Below, piece by piece: positions 18,670-28,740 of a stretch of DNA of 64,000 nt (position 1 is its first letter; each line of letters begins with the position of its first letter). The position numbers were made by a program, and so were the translations under genes. Below the pieces are notes generated by a model. That model worked only from the letters and a program-made list of their open reading frames with translations. It had not been told where the DNA came from and searched no databases. Source of the DNA: Clostridium sp. KNHs205 (lineage in GTDB: Bacteria; Bacillota; Clostridia; Lachnospirales; Lachnospiraceae); contig NZ_JNLE01000003.1 in the NCBI RefSeq assembly GCF_000702945.1, positions 3,457,501 through 3,521,500 on the forward strand, in the 5' to 3' direction.

Positions 18670-21285
18670 ATGAAGAATACTATCAGCAAATTGAGTATAC
18701 TGGGATTATTGACATTGATTCTGCTGTTCATACCTATTACAGAGGTTTCGGCAGCATCCCAGTTAAACGTATATTTTTACAATACCAAAAAGACTCTTAA
18801 ATATACAGGCAAACAGGTTAAATACAGCTTTGACGGAAACAACATTGATATGAAGGGAATCCCCGGAGTTATTATAGACGGAACATCCATAGCCTCCTAT
18901 CTTGAGGTGTTTGTAAAGTCACCTATTGGATTGACGGCTTCCTATAGTGATAAAAAAGGTGTACTGACCCTGTCATCAGGCAAGACGAAACTTGTTCTTA
19001 CAGCTGGCAGCAAAACAGCATTATTAAACAGTAAGAAAGTGACGATGCCCCAAGCGGCAGTAAAAGTTAAGTTTAAGGAATCGGGTAAGATAAAGTTTCT
19101 GGTGCCTGTTGAATTTGTTGCCAACAGTTTTGGTTATGTGTATACCTGGAGTAACAGTACCGTAACCGGATGCATAACGAATCCTTTACATATTTCATAC
19201 AACGGAAAAGAAGTGAACTACACAGGAACCAGAGGACTTGTGAGTGTTGATGGGGAAGATATTGATGTTAGTGACATGCCGGGAATAATCATGAATAATA
19301 CGACTCTGGTCCAAGGGGTTAAAGTGTTTTCAGAATCCTTAGTTGGTGCAGAATATCAATATGATAAAGTATCCGGTGTTTTAACCCTTACAAAAGACAG
19401 TACAGAAGTGGTGCTGACCATGGGACAGAAAACTGCTATTGTTAACGGAAGAGAAAGAACCATGGATACAGCACCGCTGCTTATAACCAATCTGGATAAT
19501 AGTACAGATTATATTATGGTTCCAGGAAGCTTTGTTGCAGCCAGCCTGGGCTACGACTATAAATGGAATGCCACCTCTAAAACCTCAGTATTGACAAAGA
19601 GTGAGATTATTCCAATTCCTGATACGGATACTACAGGGGGAACTGGTTCACCGGAAACACCTGTACCCGACAGTATTGCTTTTCATTGGGATTTATCAGC
19701 AGCACTTACTGAGGAATATAACAAGTTAAATGCATTGACTGAAACAGCAGAAGTATCGCAGGATAAAAGTGCAGCTTCTTATATTACAGCAATTACAAAA
19801 TCAGACAGTACTGCAAACAGTGAGACCTATGCTATATATGGAAACCTGCCTTTTAGTAAAGCGGCTCTGACAAATAATAACGGATTACTCAATCTGCATA
19901 TTAACAATGCTTCCACAAATTATCAGACCTTTTACGCAAACGGATTACTTGCTCAAAGTGTAACAGCCAATATGGATACTACGGCAGCTACGGCAGTTAA
20001 TATTGGTTTTAGCCTTTCAGAAACTGGCTTAAAGTATGAATTATCTCAGTCTGCCGATGGCTGTATCTTATATGTAAAGCTTTACAGAAATATATTAAGC
20101 CGGATAGAAGCCGGAGTTTCACAGGGGAATGAATACCTTAAGATAACCGGATTAAAGGGTCTTAAGGCTCAGGTTAACGAGACGGGAGATACAGTAACCT
20201 TGCAATTTTCCTCCACTGTTAACGGTACAGGAGATAATAGTATCCAGACCTCATTATCTGCTATAAAATCTGTTACGACCTCTGCTCTTGGGAATAACAC
20301 AGTAATTAACTTTGTTAAGAATTCCAAGTCAAAATACCGTGTAGAACAAAACGGCAATACCTGTATGGTAGTGTTTTACAAAGAGAGTAGTGGTATTGGC
20401 GGTGAATATTCCCTGCGTTTTAATCTTCCGGATGGAGTGTCTTACAGTGAACTTACCACAGAAGATCAGTATCTGAAAAATCGTATTATTATTAAGATTC
20501 CAGGTGAGTGGGCTTCTTATTACAATCAGTATCCCGTTAGTTGGTCTGATGATGTAATCAACACGGCAGGTCTTTTGGAAATTGGAGGGGAGACTCAGAT
20601 CATAATCGATACAGCTGCTTTGCAGGGGTTCCGGCTGGAGGATCAGGGAAATGGAGTAGTTACCGTTACACTTGGTAACCCCAGGGATATCTATCAGAAT
20701 ATTGTTGTACTGGATCCCGGTCATGGGGGTTCAGCACCTGGTGCAGCCCGCTCCATTAATGGTAAGACGGTTTATGAGAAAGATTTAAACCTTAAGATTC
20801 TTTATGAACTTGCTGAAAAATACTTTAACAGCCCGGATTCACCGGTTAAAGTATATTATACCAGAACAGATGACTCCTCCCTGGGGCTTTATGAGAGGCC
20901 TGCAATTGCTGATCTGGTAAATGCGGATATTTTCGTAAGTCTGCATATGAACGCAAATACAAAAAGTGAACCGAAAGGAACCGAAATATACTATACCAGT
21001 ACCAATACCAACCGTACGGCCTCAGGCTTGGACAGTAAAATACTGGCCAATTTTATACTTGATAATCTGACAGAGCAGTTAGGGACAAATAAACGTTATA
21101 TTTCCAGCAAGAAATTAGTTGTAACCAGAGCAGCGAAAGTTCCTGCAGTTCTTATAGAGCTTGGATATATGTCTAATAAGAGCGAACTGTCACAGCTGAC
21201 AGATGAAGTTTTTCAGGAAAATGCAGCATATGCTATCTATAATACCATTTGTCAGCTGTTCGAAGTCTATCCAACTTACAGGTAA
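18670..21285 (+). CDS. N-acetylmuramoyl-L-alanine amidase with stalk and AMIN-like domains
   Basis: The protein has 871 residues with a signal peptide ending near VSAAS. Two copper-amine-oxidase-N-like repeats (about residues 30-155 and 175-300), a Ser/Thr/Pro linker, and AMIN-like repeats precede a C-terminal Amidase_3 domain. Its zinc and catalytic residues are visible in VVLDPGHGGSAPGA, VYEKDLNLKI, FVSLHMNAN and VLIELGYMSNKSE. It would cleave the bond between muramic acid and the stem peptide outside the cell. AAGGGGAGT supports ATG 18670 over an earlier in-frame ATG at 18616. It stands alone, with no obvious link to the two-component genes before it. Confidence 0.9.
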   Translation: MKNTISKLSILGLLTLILLFIPITEVSAASQLNVYFYNTKKTLKYTGKQVKYSFDGNNIDMKGIPGVIIDGTSIASYLEVFVKSPIGLTASYSDKKGVLTLSSGKTKLVLTAGSKTALLNSKKVTMPQAAVKVKFKESGKIKFLVPVEFVANSFGYVYTWSNSTVTGCITNPLHISYNGKEVNYTGTRGLVSVDGEDIDVSDMPGIIMNNTTLVQGVKVFSESLVGAEYQYDKVSGVLTLTKDSTEVVLTMGQKTAIVNGRERTMDTAPLLITNLDNSTDYIMVPGSFVAASLGYDYKWNATSKTSVLTKSEIIPIPDTDTTGGTGSPETPVPDSIAFHWDLSAALTEEYNKLNALTETAEVSQDKSAASYITAITKSDSTANSETYAIYGNLPFSKAALTNNNGLLNLHINNASTNYQTFYANGLLAQSVTANMDTTAATAVNIGFSLSETGLKYELSQSADGCILYVKLYRNILSRIEAGVSQGNEYLKITGLKGLKAQVNETGDTVTLQFSSTVNGTGDNSIQTSLSAIKSVTTSALGNNTVINFVKNSKSKYRVEQNGNTCMVVFYKESSGIGGEYSLRFNLPDGVSYSELTTEDQYLKNRIIIKIPGEWASYYNQYPVSWSDDVINTAGLLEIGGETQIIIDTAALQGFRLEDQGNGVVTVTLGNPRDIYQNIVVLDPGHGGSAPGAARSINGKTVYEKDLNLKILYELAEKYFNSPDSPVKVYYTRTDDSSLGLYERPAIADLVNADIFVSLHMNANTKSEPKGTEIYYTSTNTNRTASGLDSKILANFILDNLTEQLGTNKRYISSKKLVVTRAAKVPAVLIELGYMSNKSELSQLTDEVFQENAAYAIYNTICQLFEVYPTYR

Positions 21286-21450
21286 TATAGGTATTCTAGG
21301 CGATGTACGAAAGCTATGAATATGTTGAGCTTGTATAATCATTTAAATAAGTAACAATTTCGAACAATCAGTTCAGCTTAAGGTTTGTACCAGAAATAGG
21401 AAAAATGAATTAACTGATAGTGCATCATCATGAATTAGAATACTCAGATA

Positions 21451-21529
21451 AAAAAACCGATACAATTAGGAGATAAGAATTCCTGTCTATTTGACAAGAA
21501 GCACTTAAATCTAATTGAATCGGTTTTTT
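21451..21529. terminator. Bidirectional terminator between amidase and glmS
   Basis: A 19-bp stem with one mismatch (21451-21469 with 21511-21529) is bounded by an A-run and a T-run, so it works for both convergent genes. Confidence 0.8.
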
Positions 21530-21580
21530 ATTGAATATAAATGAAAGCGAATACCTGGTGTTTATTTTACATTAATTGTT

Positions 21581-23410
21581 TTATTCCACAGTTACAGATT
21601 TAGCAAGGTTTCTGGGCTGATCTACATTTAAGCCTCTGTGCAAAGAGGTATAGTAAGCCAGAAGCTGTAATACTATTGCTGCCAGGAAAGGAGCGTAAGT
21701 ATCCTTGACCTCCGGTAAGGTAATGTGATAATCATAAATGGAAGGTTCTGCTTCCTGCCCCTTCATCGTGATTAATACTACAAATGCATTTCTTGCCTTA
21801 ACCTCCCGAATGTTAGAGATCATTTTGGAGTAAACCTTTTGCTGGGTTGCAAGTGCTACTACAGGAATACCTTCTGTAACCAGGGAAAGTGTGCCGTGCT
21901 TTAGCTCACCTGCAGCATATGCCTCTGAATGGATGTAGCTTATTTCTTTTAACTTAATGGAGCCTTCACAGGAGAGAGCATAATCAAGACCTCTGCCGAT
22001 AAAGAATAAATCTTCCTTCTCAATTAACTGTTTGCTGATTTCTTCGATAGTCTTATCCTGAGAAATAGTCTCCTCCAGTGCAGGTATTATATTCAAGAGT
22101 TCATGCATTTCTTCGATGCAGGCTTCTTTTTCGAGCTTACCGGTTGCATAAGCAAAGCGAAAGGCTAGCAGATAAAGGCAAGATACCTGAGCGGTATAGG
22201 CTTTTGTACTGGCTACAGCTATTTCAGGGCCTGCATGGGTATAGAGTACATAATCGCTTTCTCTTGCAATAGAAGAACCTTTCACATTTACAATTGAAAG
22301 AGTGGAAGCACCATATTCTTTCGCAAGTTTTAAAGCTGCCAGGGTATCAGCTGTTTCACCGGATTGTGAAATGGTGATAACCAGGGTGGATTTATCAATG
22401 ATAGGGTCCTGATAACGGAACTCTGAGGCGATTTCTACTGTAACCGGGAATCTAAGCAGTCTCTCAAGTATTACCTTACCGATAAGACCTGCATGCATAG
22501 CAGTTCCGCAGGCTGTTATAATAATTCTTGAGATACCTTCAAAGAGGGAATCCGGAATATTGTCAGCTGTAAAATCCGGAAGTTTATTCTGAATTCTTGG
22601 AAGGATAGTATTACGAAGAGAATCCGGCTGTTCATGAATTTCTTTTAGCATAAAATGAGGATAACCGCCTTTTTTGGCAGCAGTCATATCCCAGTTCACA
22701 TGCAGCATACGAGGGCTAACTTCATTACCCTCCAAATCAGTTAATGAAATACTGTCCCTTTTAAGAATCACCACATGCATTTCCGGTACTACAAAATAGT
22801 CCTTTGAATAGTCAATAAGTGCAACCATGTCAGAAGCTATTATAGAACCTTCTTTGGTGTGGCAGGCTACTAACGGACTGCTGTTTCTAAGGCTGTAGAT
22901 AACATCCGGCTGGTCTGCAAACATAATACAGAAAGCATATGCACCTTCAAGTAATTCGACTGCATTTTTAATCGTCTTTATTGCATCACCGTCATAAAGG
23001 CTGTCAATAAGAAGAGCAGCAATTTCTGTATCTGTCTGAGATACGGGAATTCTGCCGGTTTCTTTTAAACGGAGCTCCAGTTCACGATAGTTTTCAATAA
23101 TACCGTTGTGAATAAGCGTAACTTTTCCGGAAGTATGAGGATGTGCGTTGGTATCAGTTACACCTCCATGAGTTGCCCATCTGGTGTGACCGATACCACA
23201 GGTACTTTCTGATGCTTTCGTTTCTCTTTCCTTCGCTACCTTGTCTGCCAGAACAGATACTTTCCCGATGGTTTTAAGGGTTTTGATACCATTTTCTTCA
23301 AAGAAAGCAATTCCGGCACTGTCATAACCTCTGTATTCCAAAGCAGTAAGACCGTCAATCATAACCTTTTTTGCATCAGCGTAACCGGTAAATCCAATAA
23401 TTCCACACAT
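21581..23410 (-). CDS. glmS: Glutamine:fructose-6-phosphate aminotransferase
   Basis: The protein has 609 residues, the normal length. It makes glucosamine 6-phosphate from fructose 6-phosphate and glutamine, the first step to cell-wall amino sugars. Cys2 after the initiator Met is the glutaminase nucleophile (MCGIIGFTGY). The N-terminal glutaminase domain includes YRGYDSAGIA, GHTRWATHG and HNGIIENY. Two SIS sugar-isomerase domains follow (TACGTAMHAG; SQSGETADTLAAL), and the C-terminus ends in NLAKSVTVE. Expression is under a glmS ribozyme in the leader. Confidence 0.97.
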   Translation of the reverse strand: MCGIIGFTGYADAKKVMIDGLTALEYRGYDSAGIAFFEENGIKTLKTIGKVSVLADKVAKERETKASESTCGIGHTRWATHGGVTDTNAHPHTSGKVTLIHNGIIENYRELELRLKETGRIPVSQTDTEIAALLIDSLYDGDAIKTIKNAVELLEGAYAFCIMFADQPDVIYSLRNSSPLVACHTKEGSIIASDMVALIDYSKDYFVVPEMHVVILKRDSISLTDLEGNEVSPRMLHVNWDMTAAKKGGYPHFMLKEIHEQPDSLRNTILPRIQNKLPDFTADNIPDSLFEGISRIIITACGTAMHAGLIGKVILERLLRFPVTVEIASEFRYQDPIIDKSTLVITISQSGETADTLAALKLAKEYGASTLSIVNVKGSSIARESDYVLYTHAGPEIAVASTKAYTAQVSCLYLLAFRFAYATGKLEKEACIEEMHELLNIIPALEETISQDKTIEEISKQLIEKEDLFFIGRGLDYALSCEGSIKLKEISYIHSEAYAAGELKHGTLSLVTEGIPVVALATQQKVYSKMISNIREVKARNAFVVLITMKGQEAEPSIYDYHITLPEVKDTYAPFLAAIVLQLLAYYTSLHRGLNVDQPRNLAKSVTVE

Positions 23411-23542
23411 ATTAATTCTCCTTTATTCTGTTTTCAAAGTTCGGATATTTATGAATTCGCAGAAAGAGCAAGCCGGTATTATCTTAAAGTTAAAGATGTA
23501 TAACTATAAGATTACCAGATTTCTATTTCCTAATTCAATTAT

Positions 23543-23700
23543 CTTGGTATTGCCGCTGTTGTTTTCCGGTTACCCGGAGGTTTTTTCAGCAATTCACACA
23601 GCCAAGCCTATGAGAGAGCATCCGCCGAAGATTTCGCTGACTCCCTACCTCGTTAACCTCTGAATAATTACCCAAAGAGGTACATGGCGCTAATTTTAAA
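23543..23700 (-). ncRNA. glmS self-cleaving ribozyme-riboswitch
   Basis: On the minus strand the leader contains the conserved core: GCGCC starting at 23690, an AACGAGG block, a GAAATCTTCGGCGG-like block and the closing helices (CTTGG with CCAAG; TTGCTG with CAGCGGCAA). The predicted cut is between A at 23691 and G at 23690. In this class, glucosamine 6-phosphate acts as the catalytic cofactor, and cleavage lowers glmS mRNA. A minus-strand TATAAT at 23796-23791 is the likely -10 box. About 130 further leader bases lie between the ribozyme and the glmS start. Confidence 0.92.
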
Positions 23701-23967
23701 CATTTCTGTTGTAAGAACCCTGGGTTGGTTCGGTTAATGGTTACCATATGTAAGTATTATATGCGTTTCACTCCTTTCTGTGCGATAAATATTATATCAA
23801 AAAGAACTGAAAGTTACTACGCTATATTATCATTTTATAGAGGATAAGTCAATGAGACAAATAATTAAAGCTGCAATCAATCTGCATAATTCCATGAATT
23901 CTGGATAATAGAAGTGGTTTGAATTATTAAAAGCATTGCATATATTAGTAAAAGGAACGACCATATA

Positions 23968-24252
23968 ATACATGTATTTCAAGGCGGGGAAACGCTTTCA
24001 ACTATAGCGGAGTAAAATAATATCTCACTTTTAAGACTAATTATAGACAATAATCTGACGCCGAATATTACAATAGGGCAGGCTATTATAATTGTACCGC
24101 CCAGTAGAACGTATATAGCTAAAGAGGGAGAAACTATCCCAGGTATTACAGAAAATAATGGATCTAGTGTACTGCAATTGCGGCGCCTAACCCCAAGCAT
24201 TACAGATAAAAATACTTTAACCGTAGGAGAGGAACTGGTAATTACAGGGTAG
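23968..24252 (+). pseudogene. Decayed LysM-domain protein (YaaH/SleL-like N-terminus)
   Basis: One frame from 23968 to the TAG at 24250 encodes two LysM-like repeats: GGETLSTIAE, then after one in-frame TAA (24013) IIDNNLTPNITIGQAIIIVP, TYIAKEGETIPGITE and a closing LTVGEELVITG. The order matches the two N-terminal LysM modules of spore-cortex or YaaH-type glycosidases. AAAGGA sits before an ATA where the start ATG would be, so the start seems lost. The catalytic domain is absent. It ends at a GC-rich hairpin. Confidence 0.65.
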
Positions 24253-24286
24253 CATGGGGTCCCGACCCCATGCCACCCGTCGGGTG
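24252..24286. repeat. GC-rich double hairpin
   Basis: A 10-bp stem with a two-base loop (24252-24273) is followed at once by a second 5-bp hairpin (CACCCGTCGGGTG, 24274-24286). The base composition is far above its surroundings. It sits exactly where the LysM pseudogene breaks off, so it may be a mobile-element scar or a REP-like palindrome. Confidence 0.55.
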
Positions 24287-24328
24287 CTCGGTGCGAAAAA
24301 CTTTCAAACTGTCAGTTTTAGACTGGAA

Positions 24329-25171
24329 TTAATTTCTGGTAAAGAAAGCAATACCGCAGGCTCCTGGGCCGGCATGAGTACCTACAACAGAGCCGATAGG
24401 ACTTTCAAAGAAGCTCTGAATACCAAGGTCATGTTGAGAATGCTCCAGAAAACCGTTCATTGTATCCTTACCGGCAGAATATCCTATACAGATTTCACGA
24501 TTTAAATCTATTTCATTTAAGGTTATGAGTTCTGCAAGCTTCTTATATGCACCGGTCAGACCCCTTGCTTTACCTGCAACACCTACCAAACCATCCTTGA
24601 CTTCGATGATTGGTTTAATATTTAACAGCCCGCCTGCAAAGGCACTTACACTGGATAAGCGGCCGCCTTTTTTCAAATATTCAAGACTTTCTACTAAAGC
24701 CAACAGACGGATGTTCTTCTTTACAGCTTCCAGCTCTTTGGCAATAGCATCACCGGACAATCCTCTTTCTCGCAGAGCTAACGCTTCGCGGACTAATAGC
24801 TGAAGTCCAAGAGTAACAGTCTCGCTGTCAATAATATGAATGTCTGTGTAATCAACGATATCCTTAGCTATCTGGGCACTTTGGTAAGTACCGCTTAACT
24901 TTGAGGCGACGGTAATTACAATCAAGGTGTCACCATTATCCCGTGCTGCTTCATAATAGGGCAGGAACTGTTCAGGTGTGGGCTGGCTGGTTGTAGGAAG
25001 TACTTTCGCTTTCACTAATCTTTCGTAAAATTGATCAATGGTTATATCTACCCCATCCAGATAATCCTCATTTTCAAAAATAACCCGAAGCGGTACAAGG
25101 GTTATATCCAGCTCTTTTGCAAGTTCTTTACTAATATCGGAAGTTGAATCAGTTAATATTTTTATACTCAT
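24329..25171 (-). CDS. DegV family fatty-acid-binding protein
   Basis: The protein has 280 residues with the family hallmarks ILTDSTSDISKE at the N-terminus, TTSQPTPEQF and SSKLSGTYQSA-like ASKLSGTYQSAQIA, and a C-terminal HAGPGACGIAF. Characterised relatives (FakB) bind a fatty acid for phosphorylation by FakA; FakA is not in this window. It overlaps the MarR regulator gene by four bases, so the two form one unit and the regulator probably controls it. Confidence 0.9.
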   Translation of the reverse strand: MSIKILTDSTSDISKELAKELDITLVPLRVIFENEDYLDGVDITIDQFYERLVKAKVLPTTSQPTPEQFLPYYEAARDNGDTLIVITVASKLSGTYQSAQIAKDIVDYTDIHIIDSETVTLGLQLLVREALALRERGLSGDAIAKELEAVKKNIRLLALVESLEYLKKGGRLSSVSAFAGGLLNIKPIIEVKDGLVGVAGKARGLTGAYKKLAELITLNEIDLNREICIGYSAGKDTMNGFLEHSQHDLGIQSFFESPIGSVVGTHAGPGACGIAFFTRN

Positions 25172-25626
25172 TGGTCCTCCTTTGGACTTTGAAAGAATTG
25201 ATGGAGTGTAGAGAGAGCAGTAGTAAGTGTTCTAAGCTCATCCTCCTTTAATTTTTCAGCAACCCCGTCTACAAGGCGTTGGTGAAAATCCTTATGGCAG
25301 CTGTAGGCTTTCAGGCCTAAATCCGTTGGACAGACCTTTACAAACCTTTTATCGCTGAGCTGCTTTTCGCGTTTTAAATAGCCTTTCTGTTCTAAGGTTT
25401 TAACAGAGGTAGTGAGAGTACTGGCTGTTACCATCAGCCTTGCAGCTATGTCGCTCATGGAATAAAGGCCTTCTTTGTTGCCGTCATATACTGCCTCTAT
25501 GACATGCATTTCATGTACTGAGAGGTTTTTAAAGTCGTCTTTTGCAAGTGCAGTTTCTTCCAGGCGAAGAATATCATGAAAAATTTCTACCAGAAAGGTA
25601 TTTAACTCTTCTTTGTATTGATTCAT
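25168..25626 (-). CDS. MarR-family transcriptional regulator
   Basis: The protein has 152 residues with a winged-helix core (MSDIAARLMVTASTLTTSVKTLEQKGYLKREKQLSDKRFVKV as a whole), including the DKR wing. AAAGGAGT lies before ATG 25626. It is first in a two-gene unit with degV, which suggests control of lipid-related functions as for FapR/FabT-type regulators (FabT is a MarR protein). Two inverted repeats upstream are likely autoregulatory sites. Confidence 0.9.
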   Translation of the reverse strand: MNQYKEELNTFLVEIFHDILRLEETALAKDDFKNLSVHEMHVIEAVYDGNKEGLYSMSDIAARLMVTASTLTTSVKTLEQKGYLKREKQLSDKRFVKVCPTDLGLKAYSCHKDFHQRLVDGVAEKLKEDELRTLTTALSTLHQFFQSPKEDQ

Positions 25627-25682
25627 ATGACTCCTTTACATAAAGGTATATCCTGAGTATTTGCAATTTCAGTATATTCTAA

Positions 25683-25754
25683 TACTTTGAATATCAAAGT
25701 AATGATATTTTAGCAGAGCATAAGCTTTCTGTCAATAATAATTTGATATTCAAA
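25683..25754. promoter_or_regulatory. Two MarR-type operators upstream of marR-degV
   Basis: TACTTTGA-ATA-TCAAAGTA (25683-25701) is a perfect inverted repeat; a second copy, TTTGATATTCAAA with a GTA extension, lies at 25742-25754 and beyond. The two share the TTTGA/TCAAA half-sites found in FabT-like operators. A minus-strand -10-like TATACT lies next to the first copy. Confidence 0.65.
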
Positions 25755-25897
25755 GTATTTCTTTATAAGCTGCAAATAAGGACGTAAAATTTTTTGAATC
25801 ACGTCCTTATCAGATGGCGGGAATCAAGTTATAATTACAGTATAAATACAACATATTTCACACCCATAATTATTCCTGCAACGAAAAGGAGCAGGTT

Positions 25898-25921
25898 ATG
25901 AGAAAGGCATGGTTACAGTAA
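25898..25921 (+). CDS. Possible 7-residue leader peptide overlapping rhaB
   Basis: AAAAGGAG precedes ATG 25898, which opens MRKAWLQ and stops at TAA 25919-25921. That stop shares its last base with the rhaB ATG at 25921 (TAATG). The strong ribosome site belongs to this tiny frame rather than to rhaB, so translation of rhaB is probably coupled to it. Confidence 0.4.
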   Translation: MRKAWLQ

Positions 25922-27330
25922 TGCAAAACTATTATTTGGCGGTTGATATCGGTGCTTCCGGAGGCAGACATATTCTGGGTTCATTGGACAATGGAAAGCT
26001 TCAATTGGAAGAAATCTACCGATTTGAGAATGGACTTATTGAAAAAGACGGGTATTTATGCTGGGATCTGAACCGGTTGTTTCAGGAAATCCTTAACGGT
26101 CTGAAGAAGTGCAAAACAGCAGGTAAAATACCGGTAAGTATGGGCGTTGACACCTGGGGAGTGGATTTTGTTCTTTTGGATTCCGAAGACAAAGTTCTCG
26201 GACCTACCGTTGGATACCGTGACAAAAGAACAGCAGGTATGGATGAGGAAGTGTATAAGGTAATTAAGGAGGAGGAGCTATATCACAGAACTGGTATTCA
26301 GAAACAGATTTTTAACACAATATATCAGTTAACAGCAGTAAAGACCCAAAGACCTGAAATACTCCAAAAGGCAGAAGCTTTGTTAATGATTCCGGATTAT
26401 TTTCATTTTCTGCTTACAGGTAAGAAAGCGCAGGAATATACCAACGCAACTACCGGTCAGTTGGTAAATCCTGTTACAAAGGACTGGGATTATGCCCTGC
26501 TTGACAAATTAGGCATTAAAAAAGAAATCTTTCAGAAGATTTCCTTACCGAAAACCTCTCTTGGCAATCTTCGCAGGGAGATACAGGAAGAGGTTGGCTT
26601 TGACTGTGAGATAGTACTGCCTGCTACTCATGATACGGGTTCTGCAGTTCTGGCAGTGCCGGCTTCCGATGATGATTACCTGTATATCAGCTCCGGTACC
26701 TGGTCCTTAATTGGCATCGAGAGGATGGAAGCTGACTGCAGAGAAGAAAGCAGAATTGCAAATTTTACCAACGAAGGTGGTTATGATTACCGATTCCGCT
26801 ATCTGAAAAATATTATGGGCTTATGGATGATTCAGTCAGTAAGACATGAGCTGGAGGATAAGTACTCCTTTGCAGAGCTGTGTGCTATGGCTGAAAAAAG
26901 CAGTTCCTTCCCTTCCATCGTTGATGTAAATGCTCAGGAATTCCTGGCACCGGCCAATATGACCCAGGCTATCAAAGACTACTTAAAAGAATCCGGGCAG
27001 AAAGTACCGGAGACAGTTGGAGAGCTGGCTGCCTGCATCTATAACAGTCTTGCTGCCAGCTATAGCAGTGCTGTTAAGGAAATAGAAGCACTAACCGGAA
27101 GAAGCTTCAAGCGCATACATATAGTAGGCGGCGGTTCCAATGCAGATTATCTGAATCAGCTGACAGCTGATTATACAAGCAAAGACGTTTGTGCAGGACC
27201 TTCTGAGGCGACGGCGCTGGGCAATATATTAGCACAGATGTTAAAGGCTGAGGTATTTGAAGATATTATAGAAGCAAGAAAATGTGTTTATGATTCCTTT
27301 GGTGTTCGAGTTTTCAATTCAAGTATTTAA
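25921..27330 (+). CDS. rhaB: Rhamnulokinase
   Basis: The protein has 469 residues of the FGGY carbohydrate kinase family. It phosphorylates L-rhamnulose to L-rhamnulose 1-phosphate. The N-terminus YYLAVDIGASGGRHILGSL is diagnostic for RhaB, with Gly where Ser is usual in GASSGRH. VDTWGVDFVLLD, ATHDTGSAVLAVPA and the C-terminal HIVGGGSNADYLNQLTAD are also typical. The family start M.NYYLA favours ATG 25921 over ATG 25909. Next downstream, 132 bases away, is rhaA. Confidence 0.93.
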   Translation: MQNYYLAVDIGASGGRHILGSLDNGKLQLEEIYRFENGLIEKDGYLCWDLNRLFQEILNGLKKCKTAGKIPVSMGVDTWGVDFVLLDSEDKVLGPTVGYRDKRTAGMDEEVYKVIKEEELYHRTGIQKQIFNTIYQLTAVKTQRPEILQKAEALLMIPDYFHFLLTGKKAQEYTNATTGQLVNPVTKDWDYALLDKLGIKKEIFQKISLPKTSLGNLRREIQEEVGFDCEIVLPATHDTGSAVLAVPASDDDYLYISSGTWSLIGIERMEADCREESRIANFTNEGGYDYRFRYLKNIMGLWMIQSVRHELEDKYSFAELCAMAEKSSSFPSIVDVNAQEFLAPANMTQAIKDYLKESGQKVPETVGELAACIYNSLAASYSSAVKEIEALTGRSFKRIHIVGGGSNADYLNQLTADYTSKDVCAGPSEATALGNILAQMLKAEVFEDIIEARKCVYDSFGVRVFNSSI

Positions 27331-27462
27331 TGATAAGCAATGATTGACAAGTAATATTATTGCTTATGAAAGCAACGCTAAGAGAATTTTACAACTAAGG
27401 TTATTCAATATTTAATATAATAATCAATTAATATTTTATTTCTTATTATAAGGAGAAAAGCT

Positions 27463-28716
27463 ATGACTACAAAACAGAGATATGAATCTGCAAGAGAAAT
27501 TTATAAAAGATTAGGTGTAGATACAGATGAAGCGATTAAGAAAGTGCTTGGAACTTCAATTTCCATGCACTGCTGGCAGGGAGATGATGTTAACGGCTTT
27601 GAAGGGGCTACTCAGTTATCCGGAGGTATTCAGGCAACTGGTAATTATCCTGGTAAAGCTAGAACACCAGAGGAATTAATGGCTGATATCGACAAGACCT
27701 TAAGCCTGATTCCTGGAAAACACCGTATTAATCTACATGCCAACTATGCTATTTTTGAACCCGGTGAAGAAGTCGACAGAGATAAGCTTGAGCCAAAGCA
27801 CTTCGCTAAATGGGTGGAATTTGCTAAGAAAAGAGGTCTTGGCCTTGACTTCAATCCTACTTACTTTGCTCATCCTAAGGCAGATGGACTTACCTTATCC
27901 AGCGAGAAGGAGGATATCAGAAAGTTCTGGATCAATCATGGGATTGCCTGCATTAAGATAGCAGAATATTTTGCAACAGAGCTTAACACACACTGTTTAT
28001 TAAATATCTGGATTCCCGATGGTTTTAAGGATATTCCTGCTGACAGATTAAGCCCCAGAGCAAGACTGAAGGATTCCCTGGATCAGATAATCGCAACACC
28101 TTACGATAAATCCAAAGTATATGTAGCAGTTGAATCCAAAGTATTTGGTATTGGACTTGAGGCGTGTACAGTAGGTTCCCATGAGTTTTATATGAGTTAT
28201 GCAGCAAAAAATGACATACTCTGCCTGTTGGACAATGGTCATTATCATCCTACTGAGGTTGTATCCGATAAAATACCTTCCATGCTGTTATTCTCTGATA
28301 AATTAGCTCTTCATGTAACCAGACCAATCAGATGGGACAGCGATCATGTGGTACTCTTTGATGATGAAACCAAGGAAATTGCAAAAGAAATTGTACGCTG
28401 CGATGCACTGGACAGAGTATTGATCGGATTGGATTTCTTTGATGCCAGTATCAACCGTGTTTCTGCCTGGGTAGTTGGTATGAGAAATATGTTGAAATCA
28501 CTGCTTTATGCTACCTTGCTGCCTAATGAAAAGCTGGCATCCCTTCAGAATGAAAATAAGTTTACAGAGCTTATGATGTTACAGGAAGAATTAAAATTCT
28601 ATCCTTTCGGTGATGTTTGGAACTATTTCTGTGAGACTAACGGAGTACCTGAAAGAGAAGACTGGTTTGCTGAAGTTACGGCATATGAAGCAGAAATTTT
28701 ATCCAAGAGAAATTAA
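27463..28716 (+). CDS. rhaA: L-rhamnose isomerase
   Basis: The protein has 417 residues, matching RhaA length. It converts L-rhamnose to L-rhamnulose. Family signatures include [56 protein letters not shown] and the metal-site region [29 protein letters not shown] precedes ATG 27463. The aldolase needed next is not adjacent: the candidate is the class II aldolase at 52782, at the head of the microcompartment operon. Confidence 0.95.
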   Translation: MTTKQRYESAREIYKRLGVDTDEAIKKVLGTSISMHCWQGDDVNGFEGATQLSGGIQATGNYPGKARTPEELMADIDKTLSLIPGKHRINLHANYAIFEPGEEVDRDKLEPKHFAKWVEFAKKRGLGLDFNPTYFAHPKADGLTLSSEKEDIRKFWINHGIACIKIAEYFATELNTHCLLNIWIPDGFKDIPADRLSPRARLKDSLDQIIATPYDKSKVYVAVESKVFGIGLEACTVGSHEFYMSYAAKNDILCLLDNGHYHPTEVVSDKIPSMLLFSDKLALHVTRPIRWDSDHVVLFDDETKEIAKEIVRCDALDRVLIGLDFFDASINRVSAWVVGMRNMLKSLLYATLLPNEKLASLQNENKFTELMMLQEELKFYPFGDVWNYFCETNGVPEREDWFAEVTAYEAEILSKRN

Positions 28717-28740
28717 TAATTTATTATTTAAGAGATTTAT

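Noticed and set aside
23984..24000. GGAAACGCTTTCA, similar to a CcpA (cre) site
   Set aside because: It lies inside the LysM coding remnant and encodes its conserved GETLS residues, so the match is better explained by coding sequence.
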